From: an uncultured Collinsella sp.
GTDB lineage: Bacteria; Actinomycetota; Coriobacteriia; Coriobacteriales; Coriobacteriaceae
Assembly (NCBI GenBank): GCA_900553935.1
Contig: USFK01000031.1
Coordinates: forward strand, 1-11,298
Reading direction: 5' to 3'
DNA: 11,298 nt
The translations under genes and the position numbers were made by a program. Below are positions 1-6,529 of the stretch, one piece after another. The notes under the pieces are model-generated. The model did not search any database. It saw only the letters and a program-made list of their open reading frames with translations, and was not told the DNA's origin. Position 1 is the first letter of the stretch, and each line of letters starts with the position of its first letter.

Positions 1-441
1 GGCGACGCCGCTGGAGCCGAAGCCTCCTTTGCCTCGGTCGGTTTTGTCTAGTTCTTCTACTTCTACGAGGTTGACAGTGGGGACTTCTTGGATGACGAGT
101 TGGGCTATGCGGTCGCCTTTGTTGATTTGGATGTCGTTGGTGGGATCCAGGTTGATGAGGATAACCTTGAGTTCTCCTCGGTAGTGGGCGTCGATGAGGC
201 CCGGCGTGTTGACTATAGACAGGCCCTGCTTGATGGCCAAGCCGCTGCGGGGCTGAACGAAGCCGGCGTAGCCATCGGGCAGGGCGATGGCCAGCCCCGT
301 AGAGACCAGACGGCGTTCGAAGGGCTTCAGGGCGCAGTCCTCGTTGGAGCGCAAATCCAAGCCGGCATCGGTGGGATGGGCGTATTTGGGAAGCTCGACG
401 GTGGGGTCGAGACGCTTTATGTTGACGGTAATGTTGGACAT
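1..441 (-). CDS. dut: deoxyuridine 5'-triphosphate nucleotidohydrolase (dUTPase), 3' end cut by window edge
   Basis: Hydrolyses dUTP to dUMP and pyrophosphate, keeping uracil out of DNA and supplying dUMP for thymidylate synthesis; a cytoplasmic homotrimer in this family. All five trimeric-dUTPase motifs are visible in 147 codons: motif 1 around residues 22-31 (HPTDAGLDLR), motif 2 at 64-72 (PRSGLAIKQ), motif 3 at 78-90 (NTPGLIDAHYRGE, with the catalytic Asp at 84), motif 4 at 109-116 (GDRIAQLV) and the glycine-rich motif 5 at 136-145 (RGKGGFGSSG). Since the protein normally ends just after motif 5, only a few residues should be missing. The ATG at 441-439 lies 4 bases after the nrdR stop, and its ribosome site (AAGGTGA) overlaps that stop, so translation is probably coupled. 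Codons in the last third shift to A-ending choices (GAA, CAA, AAA, GTA). Confidence 0.95.
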   Translation of the reverse strand, partial: MSNITVNIKRLDPTVELPKYAHPTDAGLDLRSNEDCALKPFERRLVSTGLAIALPDGYAGFVQPRSGLAIKQGLSIVNTPGLIDAHYRGELKVILINLDPTNDIQINKGDRIAQLVIQEVPTVNLVEVEELDKTDRGKGGFGSSGVA

Positions 442-445
442 GGAA

Positions 446-889
446 TCACCTTAGCTTGTCGAGCTCTTGCAGAAATTCATCGACGTCTTTGAAATCGCGG
501 TAGACCGAGGCAAAACGGATGTACGCAACCTTGTCGATCTTGGCCAAGCGCTTGAGCACCATGTCACCCAACTCATGGGACGTGACGGCCGTCAGCGTGC
601 GAGAGCGAAGCTCGACCTCGATGTCATCGATAATCTCATTGAGCTTCTTAGTGTCGATATCGCGCTTGATGGTGGCGCGCATCAAGCCGACAAGAAGCTT
701 ATTGCGATCGAACCGCTGCTTAGTTCCATCTGACTTAATGACCTCGATAGGGTCCTCGCATCGCTCAAACGTTGTAAAGCGGTAGTTACACGAGCAACAT
801 TCGCGACGGCGCTTAATGGTGTTATTTGACTCCTGCATACGGGAATCAACGACGCGGGTATGTGCATTGCCGCATTTGGGACAGCGCAT
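446..889 (-). CDS. nrdR: transcriptional repressor NrdR
   Basis: Zinc-ribbon/ATP-cone repressor of ribonucleotide reductase genes. It senses ATP/dATP and binds NrdR boxes at nrd promoters. The 147-aa length is typical. The N-terminal zinc ribbon has Cys3/Cys6 and Cys31/Cys34, around the family signature DSR (residues 15-17) and the basic stretch KRRREC before RFTTFE (37-42). The ATP-cone covers about residues 48-138. The ATG at 889-887 has a strong GAGGAGG ribosome site a few bases upstream. This start region forms one arm of a 12-bp perfect inverted repeat (884-895 with 916-927), described separately. The LysM gene lies 51 bp upstream and dut starts 4 bp downstream. A lexA/LysM/nrdR neighbourhood is also known in mycobacteria. 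Confidence 0.97.
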   Translation of the reverse strand: MRCPKCGNAHTRVVDSRMQESNNTIKRRRECCSCNYRFTTFERCEDPIEVIKSDGTKQRFDRNKLLVGLMRATIKRDIDTKKLNEIIDDIEVELRSRTLTAVTSHELGDMVLKRLAKIDKVAYIRFASVYRDFKDVDEFLQELDKLR

Positions 890-927
890 GGTACCTCCTC
901 TTAAACGATAACAAGGGTACCATGCGC
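884..927. repeat. 12-bp perfect inverted repeat over the nrdR start codon
   Basis: GCGCATGGTACC at 884-895 is exactly complementary to GGTACCATGCGC at 916-927, with a 20-base loop between them. In nrdR mRNA the downstream arm holds the start codon (889-887) and the last two G of the ribosome site; the rest of that site is in the loop. A folded stem should lower nrdR initiation unless it is opened. Each arm contains the palindrome GGTACC, so it could instead be a protein-binding site on DNA. No U-run follows, so it is not a normal terminator. The function is inferred only. Confidence 0.7.
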
Positions 928-940
928 AGCGCGATAATGA

Positions 941-1390
941 TTACGAACGAGCAGGAACCTTAAGATGCGCACCGGCGGCGAGCGAACCATGCTCCAGATG
1001 ATTGACGCTACGGATCATGTCGGAAGTCTCTTGCGTGGAAAGGCCTTCGATTGGATATTCTTCGGCAATCGACCAAAGAGAATCGCCAGGCTGAACGCGA
1101 ATGGTCTCGTAGGTAATGTTGGAAACGGACTCGGCATACGCGGCGTGACGAGTGCTAAAGACCGACATAGCGAGGACAAAGAAGAGCGTAAGCGCAACGG
1201 CGACGGCGACAATCGTCGGAACCTTCAGGGCAACGCGGGCCGGCGCGACTACAGCCTGCTGATTGCGCGCAGGCTTTACGGTCAAAGGCTGAAAGCCGGA
1301 GCGGCCACCCTGAACAACCGTAAAAGTGGGTTCTGCAGGCGTCTCGAGCTTAAGGGCGAGGTTTCCCTGGACCATATTCGTTACGTTCAT
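941..1390 (-). CDS. LysM-domain single-pass membrane protein, YneA-like putative SOS cell-division inhibitor
   Basis: From the second ATG (1390-1388) the product is 149 aa. It has a polar N-terminal cytoplasmic region (about 1-55), one membrane helix at about 57-77 rich in Val, Ala, Leu and Phe, and a C-terminal extracytoplasmic LysM domain (about 95-145, with the diagnostic VQPGDSLWSIAEEY). Bacillus YneA and mycobacterial Rv2719c/ChiZ share the helix-plus-LysM plan, DNA-damage induction and position divergent from lexA; YneA blocks division during SOS. That role is inferred here from architecture and neighbourhood, since these proteins diverge quickly. Two adjacent ATGs exist (1393 and 1390). 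I chose 1390 because AGGAG then sits 6 bases away rather than 3. LexA boxes and a good promoter lie upstream at 1461-1530, so LexA control is very likely. nrdR follows after 51 bp. Confidence 0.85.
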   Translation of the reverse strand: MNVTNMVQGNLALKLETPAEPTFTVVQGGRSGFQPLTVKPARNQQAVVAPARVALKVPTIVAVAVALTLFFVLAMSVFSTRHAAYAESVSNITYETIRVQPGDSLWSIAEEYPIEGLSTQETSDMIRSVNHLEHGSLAAGAHLKVPARS

Positions 1391-1460
1391 CATGTTCTCC
1401 TCTCGCGTGTTTTGCTGAGAACAGTTTTATCAAGCCGCGCGGACAAAAATATCTAGCGCG

Positions 1461-1474
1461 AGAACGAATGTTCG
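1461..1474. promoter_or_regulatory. LexA (SOS) box 1
   Basis: AGAACGAATGTTCG matches the Gram-positive LexA half-sites GAAC-N4-GTTC, with one outer mismatch (A for C). It falls at or just beyond the expected transcription start of the leftward LysM gene promoter. Confidence 0.85.
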
Positions 1475-1480
1475 GTTATT

Positions 1481-1508
1481 ATTATCTTCGAACAGTTGTT
1501 CCTGTCAA
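1481..1508 (-). promoter_or_regulatory. promoter of the LysM (YneA-like) gene
   Basis: On the minus strand a perfect -35 TTGACA (1508-1503) is followed after 16 bases by GATAAT (1486-1481), which matches the -10 consensus at 5 of 6 positions; overlapping ATAATA or TAATAA would give 17 or 18 bases. LexA box 2 fills the spacer. I could not assign an equally good plus-strand promoter for lexA. Confidence 0.7.
1489..1502. promoter_or_regulatory. LexA (SOS) box 2
   Basis: CGAACAGTTGTTCC has perfect GAAC-N4-GTTC half-sites. It lies wholly inside the spacer between the -35 and -10 hexamers of the leftward promoter, so bound LexA would exclude RNA polymerase. It begins exactly 28 bp after box 1. Confidence 0.88.
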
Positions 1509-1516
1509 GCAAAATT

Positions 1517-1530
1517 CGAACATTTGTTTG
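1517..1530. promoter_or_regulatory. LexA (SOS) box 3
   Basis: CGAACATTTGTTTG has one half-site change (GTTT for GTTC), which the Gram-positive consensus tolerates. It begins exactly 28 bp after box 2 and ends 23 bp before the lexA ATG, so it suits autorepression of lexA. Confidence 0.8.
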
Positions 1531-1553
1531 GCATGGGTAGAGAGGATGCCCTG

Positions 1554-2198
1554 ATGGCTCGCAAAATTACCAAGCGTCAGCAGCAAATTTACGACTTCAT
1601 CAAGGAATATCAGCAGGAGAAGGGTTATCCGCCCAGCGTGCGCGAAATGGCTTCTGCCGTGGGCCTTTCCTCCCCCAGCACCGTGCACGCCCATCTCTCT
1701 GCCCTGGAGGCGCGCGGGCTACTCAAGCGCGATGCCACCAAACCGCGCGCCCTGGAACTCTTTAACGAAGACGGTTCCTCTGTCTCAATTTCTAAATCTG
1801 ACGAGCCCACCGCACCTCGCGGAACGGTCTCGCTACCGCTCGTTGGTCGCGTCGCGGCTGGGATTCCCATTCTGGCCGAGCAGAATATCGAAGACACGTT
1901 TACTATCCCGACCGAAATCGCCACTGATCAGGGTTCCTTTATCCTTGAGGTGCATGGGAGCTCAATGATCAATGTCGGCATCTTCAATGGCGATTACATC
2001 ATCGTCCGTGAACAAAAGAGTGCCATGAACGGCGAAATTGTCGTGGCCATGATTGATGGTTCGGCGACCGTCAAGACGTTCTACAAGGAGCAGGGGCGTG
2101 TGCGCTTGCAGCCCGAGAACGACACCATGGAACCTATCTATGCAACGAATCCCGTTATCCTGGGCAAAGTCGTCGGCTTGATGCGCCGGTTCTCGTAA
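1554..2198 (+). CDS. lexA: LexA repressor, SOS regulator
   Basis: Represses SOS genes and cuts itself when stimulated by the RecA filament. The 214-aa protein has an N-terminal winged helix-turn-helix (about 1-65, beginning with the family-typical KITKRQQQIYDFIKEY) and a C-terminal S24 peptidase domain. The scissile bond is Ala102-Gly103 (VAAGIP). The catalytic dyad is Ser137 (GSSM, aligned with E. coli Ser119) and Lys174 (TVKTF, aligned with Lys156). The ATG at 1554 has AGAGGA 7 bases upstream. An in-frame TTG at 1524 lies inside a LexA box and an ATG at 1533 has no ribosome site, so both were passed over. Three LexA boxes upstream imply autoregulation. The stop overlaps the next start by one base (taATG). 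Confidence 0.97.
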   Translation: MARKITKRQQQIYDFIKEYQQEKGYPPSVREMASAVGLSSPSTVHAHLSALEARGLLKRDATKPRALELFNEDGSSVSISKSDEPTAPRGTVSLPLVGRVAAGIPILAEQNIEDTFTIPTEIATDQGSFILEVHGSSMINVGIFNGDYIIVREQKSAMNGEIVVAMIDGSATVKTFYKEQGRVRLQPENDTMEPIYATNPVILGKVVGLMRRFS

Positions 2199-2902
2199 TG
2201 CAAAAACGCATAACCATATTTGATACCGTCCGCGGGTTTACGATGATTTCTATGGCAGGTTTTCACGCTTGCTATGATCTCGCCTACCTGTACGGCTGGG
2301 ATATGCCCTGGTTTACCCAGTCAGTCTTTCAAGACATCTGGCGCGCCAGCATCAGCTGGGTATTTTTGTTTATCGCCGGTTGGATGTGCACCCTTTCGCG
2401 CAACAATATCAAACGTGCCGCCAAATACGCCTTAGCAGCACTCGTTGTCTGGTTGGCAACAACACTTGTCTCAGTCGACGATTCGGTTAATTTTGGCATC
2501 ATCTACTGCATGGCCGCATGCACCGGCATCGTAGCGTTGACCGATCCCGTCCTTAAGAAGATAACGGCGAGATGGGGCATGCCCCTATGCCTTATGTTGT
2601 TCGCAATCACCTGGAGCATCCCCAAAACGATCTACCCTGTCCCCTACCTGGCGTGGCTGGGATTTCCGAGCCCTGGGTTTATCTCAGGTGATTACTACCC
2701 CATCATCCCGTTTATCTTTATGTATCTTGCAGGATACTTCGCCGCACACATAGCGCAGGGAATCGATAAGACCGTCCCTAGCTGGGCCTACGCCAACCCC
2801 CTGCCGGCGCTCGCCAGCCTTGGACGCCATGCACTCCCCTTTTATCTACTGCATCAGCCCATCATTCTGGGCATTTTGAAGCTCATCTACTCGGTACGAT
2901 AA
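2198..2902 (+). CDS. DUF1624 / heparan-alpha-glucosaminide N-acetyltransferase catalytic-domain membrane protein
   Basis: A polytopic membrane protein of 234 aa with about seven hydrophobic segments (roughly residues 11-30, 50-67, 73-93, 97-114, 127-146, 166-186 and 212-230). Family marks are the N-terminal DTVRG (9-13), FHACYDL with His23 (22-28), GDYYPIIPFIFMYLAGYF (164-181) and the C-terminal LGRHALPFYLLHQP (208-221). These match the bacterial DUF1624/HGSNAT_cat group. The eukaryotic relative moves acetyl groups across the lysosomal membrane onto glucosamine; the substrate of the bacterial proteins is unknown, and a cell-surface glycan is only a guess. The ATG overlaps the lexA stop (taATG), so translation should be coupled and the gene should rise with lexA in SOS. 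Its 3' end overlaps the convergent hflX by 16 bp. Confidence 0.85.
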   Translation: MQKRITIFDTVRGFTMISMAGFHACYDLAYLYGWDMPWFTQSVFQDIWRASISWVFLFIAGWMCTLSRNNIKRAAKYALAALVVWLATTLVSVDDSVNFGIIYCMAACTGIVALTDPVLKKITARWGMPLCLMLFAITWSIPKTIYPVPYLAWLGFPSPGFISGDYYPIIPFIFMYLAGYFAAHIAQGIDKTVPSWAYANPLPALASLGRHALPFYLLHQPIILGILKLIYSVR

Positions 2903-4176
2903 CGCTCAAGCCGCGGTGCAATACGAGCCGGCAGTTTCGCCACAATGCGAACGCCGTCCTCGAGATATTCCTCATGCAGAAGGGTTCCCTGCTCATGCAC
3001 CAGCGTGATGAGAGCGCCCTCGCGATACGGAATATCAGCGGAGAGCAACACATCGGTGGCAGCTGCCTCGCGAGCAATACGGTCGACGAGATCGTCGAGT
3101 CCCTCACCCGTCTGGGCCGAGAACAGAACGGCTTCGGGATAACGACGACGGAAACTCAATCGATCGACGCTATCGAGAAGATCGATTTTATTGAATACGG
3201 TCAGCGTTAAACGCTCTCCGGCGCCGATCTCATCAAGCACGCGGTCGACAGCCTCCAGCTGCCGCTCATAGTCCTCGTCAGACGCATCTACGACTTTGAG
3301 AATTAGATCGGCACCCAACACCTCGGACAGCGTCGATTTAAAGGCATCGACCAGACCATGCGGCAGCTTTTGAATAAAGCCGACGGTATCGGTAATCGTC
3401 ATGCCGCGACCGCCGGGCAGGCGATACGAACGCGTCGTCGGGTCGAGCGTAGCAAACAGCTTGTCCTGCGAAAGTACCGTAGAGCCGGTCAGACGATTAA
3501 GCAACGTCGATTTACCGGCATTGGTATAACCGGCTAACGCGACGCGAAACGCCGGTGACTCAATGCGGCTCTTGGATTGAACATCGCGACGCTGTTCAAC
3601 CTGCTTGAGCTCACGACGAAGCGCAGCGATCTTATTACGAATGAGGCGACGGTCGACCTCGAGCTGACTTTCGCCCTGACCAAAACGTGAGCCGATGCCG
3701 CCGCGCGTCTGCTCCTTGGCGAGATGGCTCCACATGCCACGCAAGCGAGGCAACAAATATTGAAGCTGTGCCAGCTGTACCTGCAGGCGTCCCTCACGCG
3801 TCTGAGCATGCAGGCCAAAGATATCCAGGATCAGTGCTGTACGATCGATAATCTTTACCGGCTCGCCCACGGCTTTCTCCAAATAGGATTGCTGCGAGGG
3901 GGTCAGGTCGTCGTCAAAAATAACGACATCGGCATCCATGCGATGCACCAGGCCGCACAGCTCTTCAACCTTACCGGAACCGATAAACGATTTAGGATAC
4001 GGCTTTACCAAACGCTGCGACAAGCGTGCCACGCTCTGGGCACCAGCTGTGTGGGCAAGACGCTCCAGCTCATCAAGCGAGCGATCGAGCGGCCATGCAT
4101 TGTCGCGCCACTCAACACCAACTAAAATGGCACACTCGGGCTCGGGTGCCGTGGGAACAAGGGGGAAACGGGCCAT
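2887..4176 (-). CDS. hflX: GTPase HflX
   Basis: Ribosome-associated GTPase that in studied bacteria splits or rescues stalled 70S ribosomes under stress such as heat. The 429-aa protein has the N-terminal HflX domain (residues about 17-205, with FIGSGKVEEL at 64-73), a helical linker carrying the glycine-rich GGIGSRFGQGESQLEVDRR (159-177), then the G domain. The G-domain motifs are G1 GYTNAGKS (216-223), G2 around TLDPTTR (243-249), G3 DTVGF (263-267), G4 NKID (329-332) and G5 SAQTG (353-357). The linker motif reads RFGQGE where many HflX have RGPGE. The ATG overlaps the miaA stop by one base, so hflX is the last gene of a tightly coupled miaB-miaA-hflX unit. The TAG stop lies inside the convergent DUF1624 gene. 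Confidence 0.96.
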   Translation of the reverse strand: MARFPLVPTAPEPECAILVGVEWRDNAWPLDRSLDELERLAHTAGAQSVARLSQRLVKPYPKSFIGSGKVEELCGLVHRMDADVVIFDDDLTPSQQSYLEKAVGEPVKIIDRTALILDIFGLHAQTREGRLQVQLAQLQYLLPRLRGMWSHLAKEQTRGGIGSRFGQGESQLEVDRRLIRNKIAALRRELKQVEQRRDVQSKSRIESPAFRVALAGYTNAGKSTLLNRLTGSTVLSQDKLFATLDPTTRSYRLPGGRGMTITDTVGFIQKLPHGLVDAFKSTLSEVLGADLILKVVDASDEDYERQLEAVDRVLDEIGAGERLTLTVFNKIDLLDSVDRLSFRRRYPEAVLFSAQTGEGLDDLVDRIAREAAATDVLLSADIPYREGALITLVHEQGTLLHEEYLEDGVRIVAKLPARIAPRLERYRTE

Positions 4177-5114
4177 TAGGCAGTCTCAATACGATGCAGG
4201 ATATCCTCAACGACCTCATCGATCGTACATTCATCCATATCAAACCACACGATACGGTCATCGCGCTTAAACCACGAAAGCTGACGCTTGGCATAACGAC
4301 GCGAACGCATCTTAATGAGTTCGCGAGCCTCATCCATGCTCATCACGCCATTGAAAGCATCGATGATCTCTTTATAGCCAATTGCCTGCATCGACGTCAG
4401 GGCATCACCCAGCCCCTGGTCCATAAGACCGCGGACCTCATCGACAAGACCCTGCTCAAACATCAGATCGACGCGCAGATTAATGCGCTCGTAGAGCACC
4501 TCGCGATTACGCGTCAGACCAAACCATAGGGCATGATAATGCTCGCGCGGAACACTAAACTGCGACTTTTGCTGCGCATAGGAGACGCCATCATCATGCA
4601 TCTCGAGCGCACGAATCACACGGCGCACGTTATGGGGATGAATAACAGCAGCCGATTCTGGATCGCGCTCGGCAAGCAAGGCATGCAGTTCTTCCTCGCC
4701 AATACGCTCGGCAAGCTCCTGATAGCCCGCACGGCGATCGTCCTCAAGTTCACCCGAGGGAAAGTCCATCTCATCGAGGGCGGCCTTGAGATACAGCCCC
4801 GTACCTCCGCAAAAAACCGGCAGGCAACCCGAACCAAGGAGACGTTCAACATGCGCGCGAGCGTCAGCCTGATAAAGCGCAGCAGAATATGCCACACCCG
4901 GCTCTACAATGTCGACGAGACGCAGCGGCGCCGTGCACTCATCGGGCGCCATCTTTGCGGTACCGATGTCCATGCCACGATAGATTTGCATCGCATCGCA
5001 CGACAGCACTTCGGACGAAAGACGAACTGCCAAACGGTCGGCAACATCACTCTTACCAACCGCCGTCGGACCGACAATCGCAACGGCGGAAAGACCTGCC
5101 CCGGGAGAAACCAT
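4176..5114 (-). CDS. miaA: tRNA dimethylallyltransferase
   Basis: Transfers dimethylallyl from DMAPP to N6 of A37 in tRNAs that read UNN codons, giving i6A37, the substrate of MiaB. The 312-aa length is normal. The P-loop is GPTAVGKS (15-22), followed by SCDAMQIYRGMDIGTAK (38-54) with the catalytic-type Asp40. Then come GGTGLYLK (103-110), NVRRVIRALE (162-171), the AIGYKE motif, and C-terminal RYAKRQLSWFKRD. Where many family members have H-H/R-L-[IL]-D, this one reads LRLVD (64-68), so a usually conserved His is Leu. The start ATG overlaps the miaB stop and the stop overlaps the hflX start, each as taATG. Confidence 0.96.
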   Translation of the reverse strand: MVSPGAGLSAVAIVGPTAVGKSDVADRLAVRLSSEVLSCDAMQIYRGMDIGTAKMAPDECTAPLRLVDIVEPGVAYSAALYQADARAHVERLLGSGCLPVFCGGTGLYLKAALDEMDFPSGELEDDRRAGYQELAERIGEEELHALLAERDPESAAVIHPHNVRRVIRALEMHDDGVSYAQQKSQFSVPREHYHALWFGLTRNREVLYERINLRVDLMFEQGLVDEVRGLMDQGLGDALTSMQAIGYKEIIDAFNGVMSMDEARELIKMRSRRYAKRQLSWFKRDDRIVWFDMDECTIDEVVEDILHRIETA

Positions 5115-6484
5115 TAGCGCGGCTCGCCCACAACGGAGCCGGACAAATACCAGGTCTTGGCAACGTCAACGTCAACATCAACGATCTTACCAACAAGCTG
5201 ATCGATGCTGTAACCCTCGGGGATAGGCGCATGCACGGTCTGATTCTTGGGACTCTTGCCCAGCAGGACCGCGTCGTTCTTTTTACTCGTTCCCTCAATG
5301 AGCGCCGGAACCACAGTATGAAGCTCACCCTGGTTATACTCGTGTGCCGTGGTCTCGATAACCTTAACCAGACGGTTGAAACGCTCGAGAATAACCTCAT
5401 GCGGCGTAGGATCGTCAATCTCGGCGGCCGGGGTACCGGCGCGCTTGGAATAGATGAAGGTATAGGCCTGAGCATAGCGGACCGTCTCGGCAAGTGAGAG
5501 CGTCTGCTCAAAGTCTTCTTCAGTCTCACCCGGGAAGCCAACGATAATGTCGGTCGAGAGCGCGATATCGGGCATGCGGTTGCGAATGCGATCGACAAGG
5601 CCCAGATAGTACTCGCGTGTATAACGGCGATTCATCTCTTTGAGAATCCGCGTCGAACCTGACTGGACGGCCAAGTGCAGCTGCGGCATAACGGCAGGCG
5701 TCTCGGCCATGGCGTCGATGGTCTCGGGCAACAGGTCCTTGGGATGCGAAGACGTAAAGAAGATGCGCTCCACGCCCGTATCGCCCACGGCACGCAGCAG
5801 ATCGGCAAAACGCGGCTTGCCAAACAGATCGCGACCATATGAGTTAACGTTTTGGCCCAGCAGCGTAATCTCACGCACGCCCTGGCGCACCAAACCGGTC
5901 ACCTCGTCGACAATCTCCTCGAAGGGGCGGCTCTTTTCGCGACCGCGCACGTACGGCACGATGCAATAGGTGCAGAAATTATTGCAGCCCGTCATGATGG
6001 GCACCCAGGCGTGATACTGAGTCTCGCGATGCCACGGCATGCTCATGGCATCCGTATCCTCATGCTCATTGGTGCGGATATGACGCTTACCATCAAGAAA
6101 CGCCTCGGCAATGAGCTCGGCCACATGTGCAATGGAATGCGTGCCAAAGATGACATTGACGTTATCGACGTTGGTGAGCAGGCCCTCGCCATCGCGCTGC
6201 GCGATGCAACCGCCAACGGCAACCACGCGCTTGCCCGAAGGCGAAGGCGGCAGGCTTTTGCAGGAATTGCACTGACCGTACAGGCGAGTATCGGCGGCCT
6301 CGCGCACGCAGCACGTCATGAAGACAACGATATCGGCATGCGCGGGATCGAGCGCCATGAGGCAGCCATACGAATCAAGCAGACCGCTCACACGCTCGGA
6401 GTCGTGCTGATTCATCTGGCAGCCAAATGTGCGGATAAAGTAGGTTTTACCGGCAAGAATATCGCGTACGGAACGCTGGTCCAT
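5114..6484 (-). CDS. miaB: tRNA-2-methylthio-N6-dimethylallyladenosine synthase (radical SAM methylthiotransferase)
   Basis: Adds the methylthio group to i6A37, making ms2i6A37, with two [4Fe-4S] clusters and SAM. The product is 456 aa from ATG 6484. The N-terminal UPF0004 domain supplies cluster ligands Cys22 (FGCQMNQ), Cys58 (MTCCVRE) and Cys93 (VGGCIAQRDG). The radical-SAM CxxxCxxC is Cys167, Cys171 and Cys174 (GCNNFCTYCIVP). A TRAM domain closes the protein (about 385-450). An extra CNSC pair (Cys72, Cys75) lies within the first domain and is not usual for MiaB. I chose 6484 because AGGA lies 9 bases upstream; ATG 6490 would leave only 3, and TTG 6517 has no ribosome site. The stop overlaps the miaA start; spoVS ends 45 bp upstream. 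Confidence 0.95.
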   Translation of the reverse strand: MDQRSVRDILAGKTYFIRTFGCQMNQHDSERVSGLLDSYGCLMALDPAHADIVVFMTCCVREAADTRLYGQCNSCKSLPPSPSGKRVVAVGGCIAQRDGEGLLTNVDNVNVIFGTHSIAHVAELIAEAFLDGKRHIRTNEHEDTDAMSMPWHRETQYHAWVPIMTGCNNFCTYCIVPYVRGREKSRPFEEIVDEVTGLVRQGVREITLLGQNVNSYGRDLFGKPRFADLLRAVGDTGVERIFFTSSHPKDLLPETIDAMAETPAVMPQLHLAVQSGSTRILKEMNRRYTREYYLGLVDRIRNRMPDIALSTDIIVGFPGETEEDFEQTLSLAETVRYAQAYTFIYSKRAGTPAAEIDDPTPHEVILERFNRLVKVIETTAHEYNQGELHTVVPALIEGTSKKNDAVLLGKSPKNQTVHAPIPEGYSIDQLVGKIVDVDVDVAKTWYLSGSVVGEPR

Positions 6485-6529
6485 GTGCATAAGTCCTAAC
6501 GATGGGGAGCGAAACAAGGCAAGCAGAAG

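Noticed and set aside
88..492. 134-codon plus-strand frame at the left edge
   Set aside because: It is the antisense shadow of dut, whose five motifs are all intact on the minus strand.
858..923. upstream ATG in the other arm of the nrdR inverted repeat (923-921), as an upstream open reading frame
   Set aside because: It is out of frame with nrdR and has no ribosome site; the ATG is explained by the repeat symmetry.
1418..1431. fourth LexA-like site, AGAACAGTTTTATC
   Set aside because: Only one half-site is intact and it is out of the 28-bp register (43 bp from box 1).
1524..1553. N-terminal extension of LexA from TTG 1524 or ATG 1533
   Set aside because: TTG 1524 is inside LexA box 3, and neither has a ribosome site; ATG 1554 has AGAGGA at good distance and gives the usual LexA N-terminus.
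4533..5497. plus-strand frames of 194 and 202 codons opposite miaA and miaB
   Set aside because: They overlap well-identified genes on the other strand and resemble no family.
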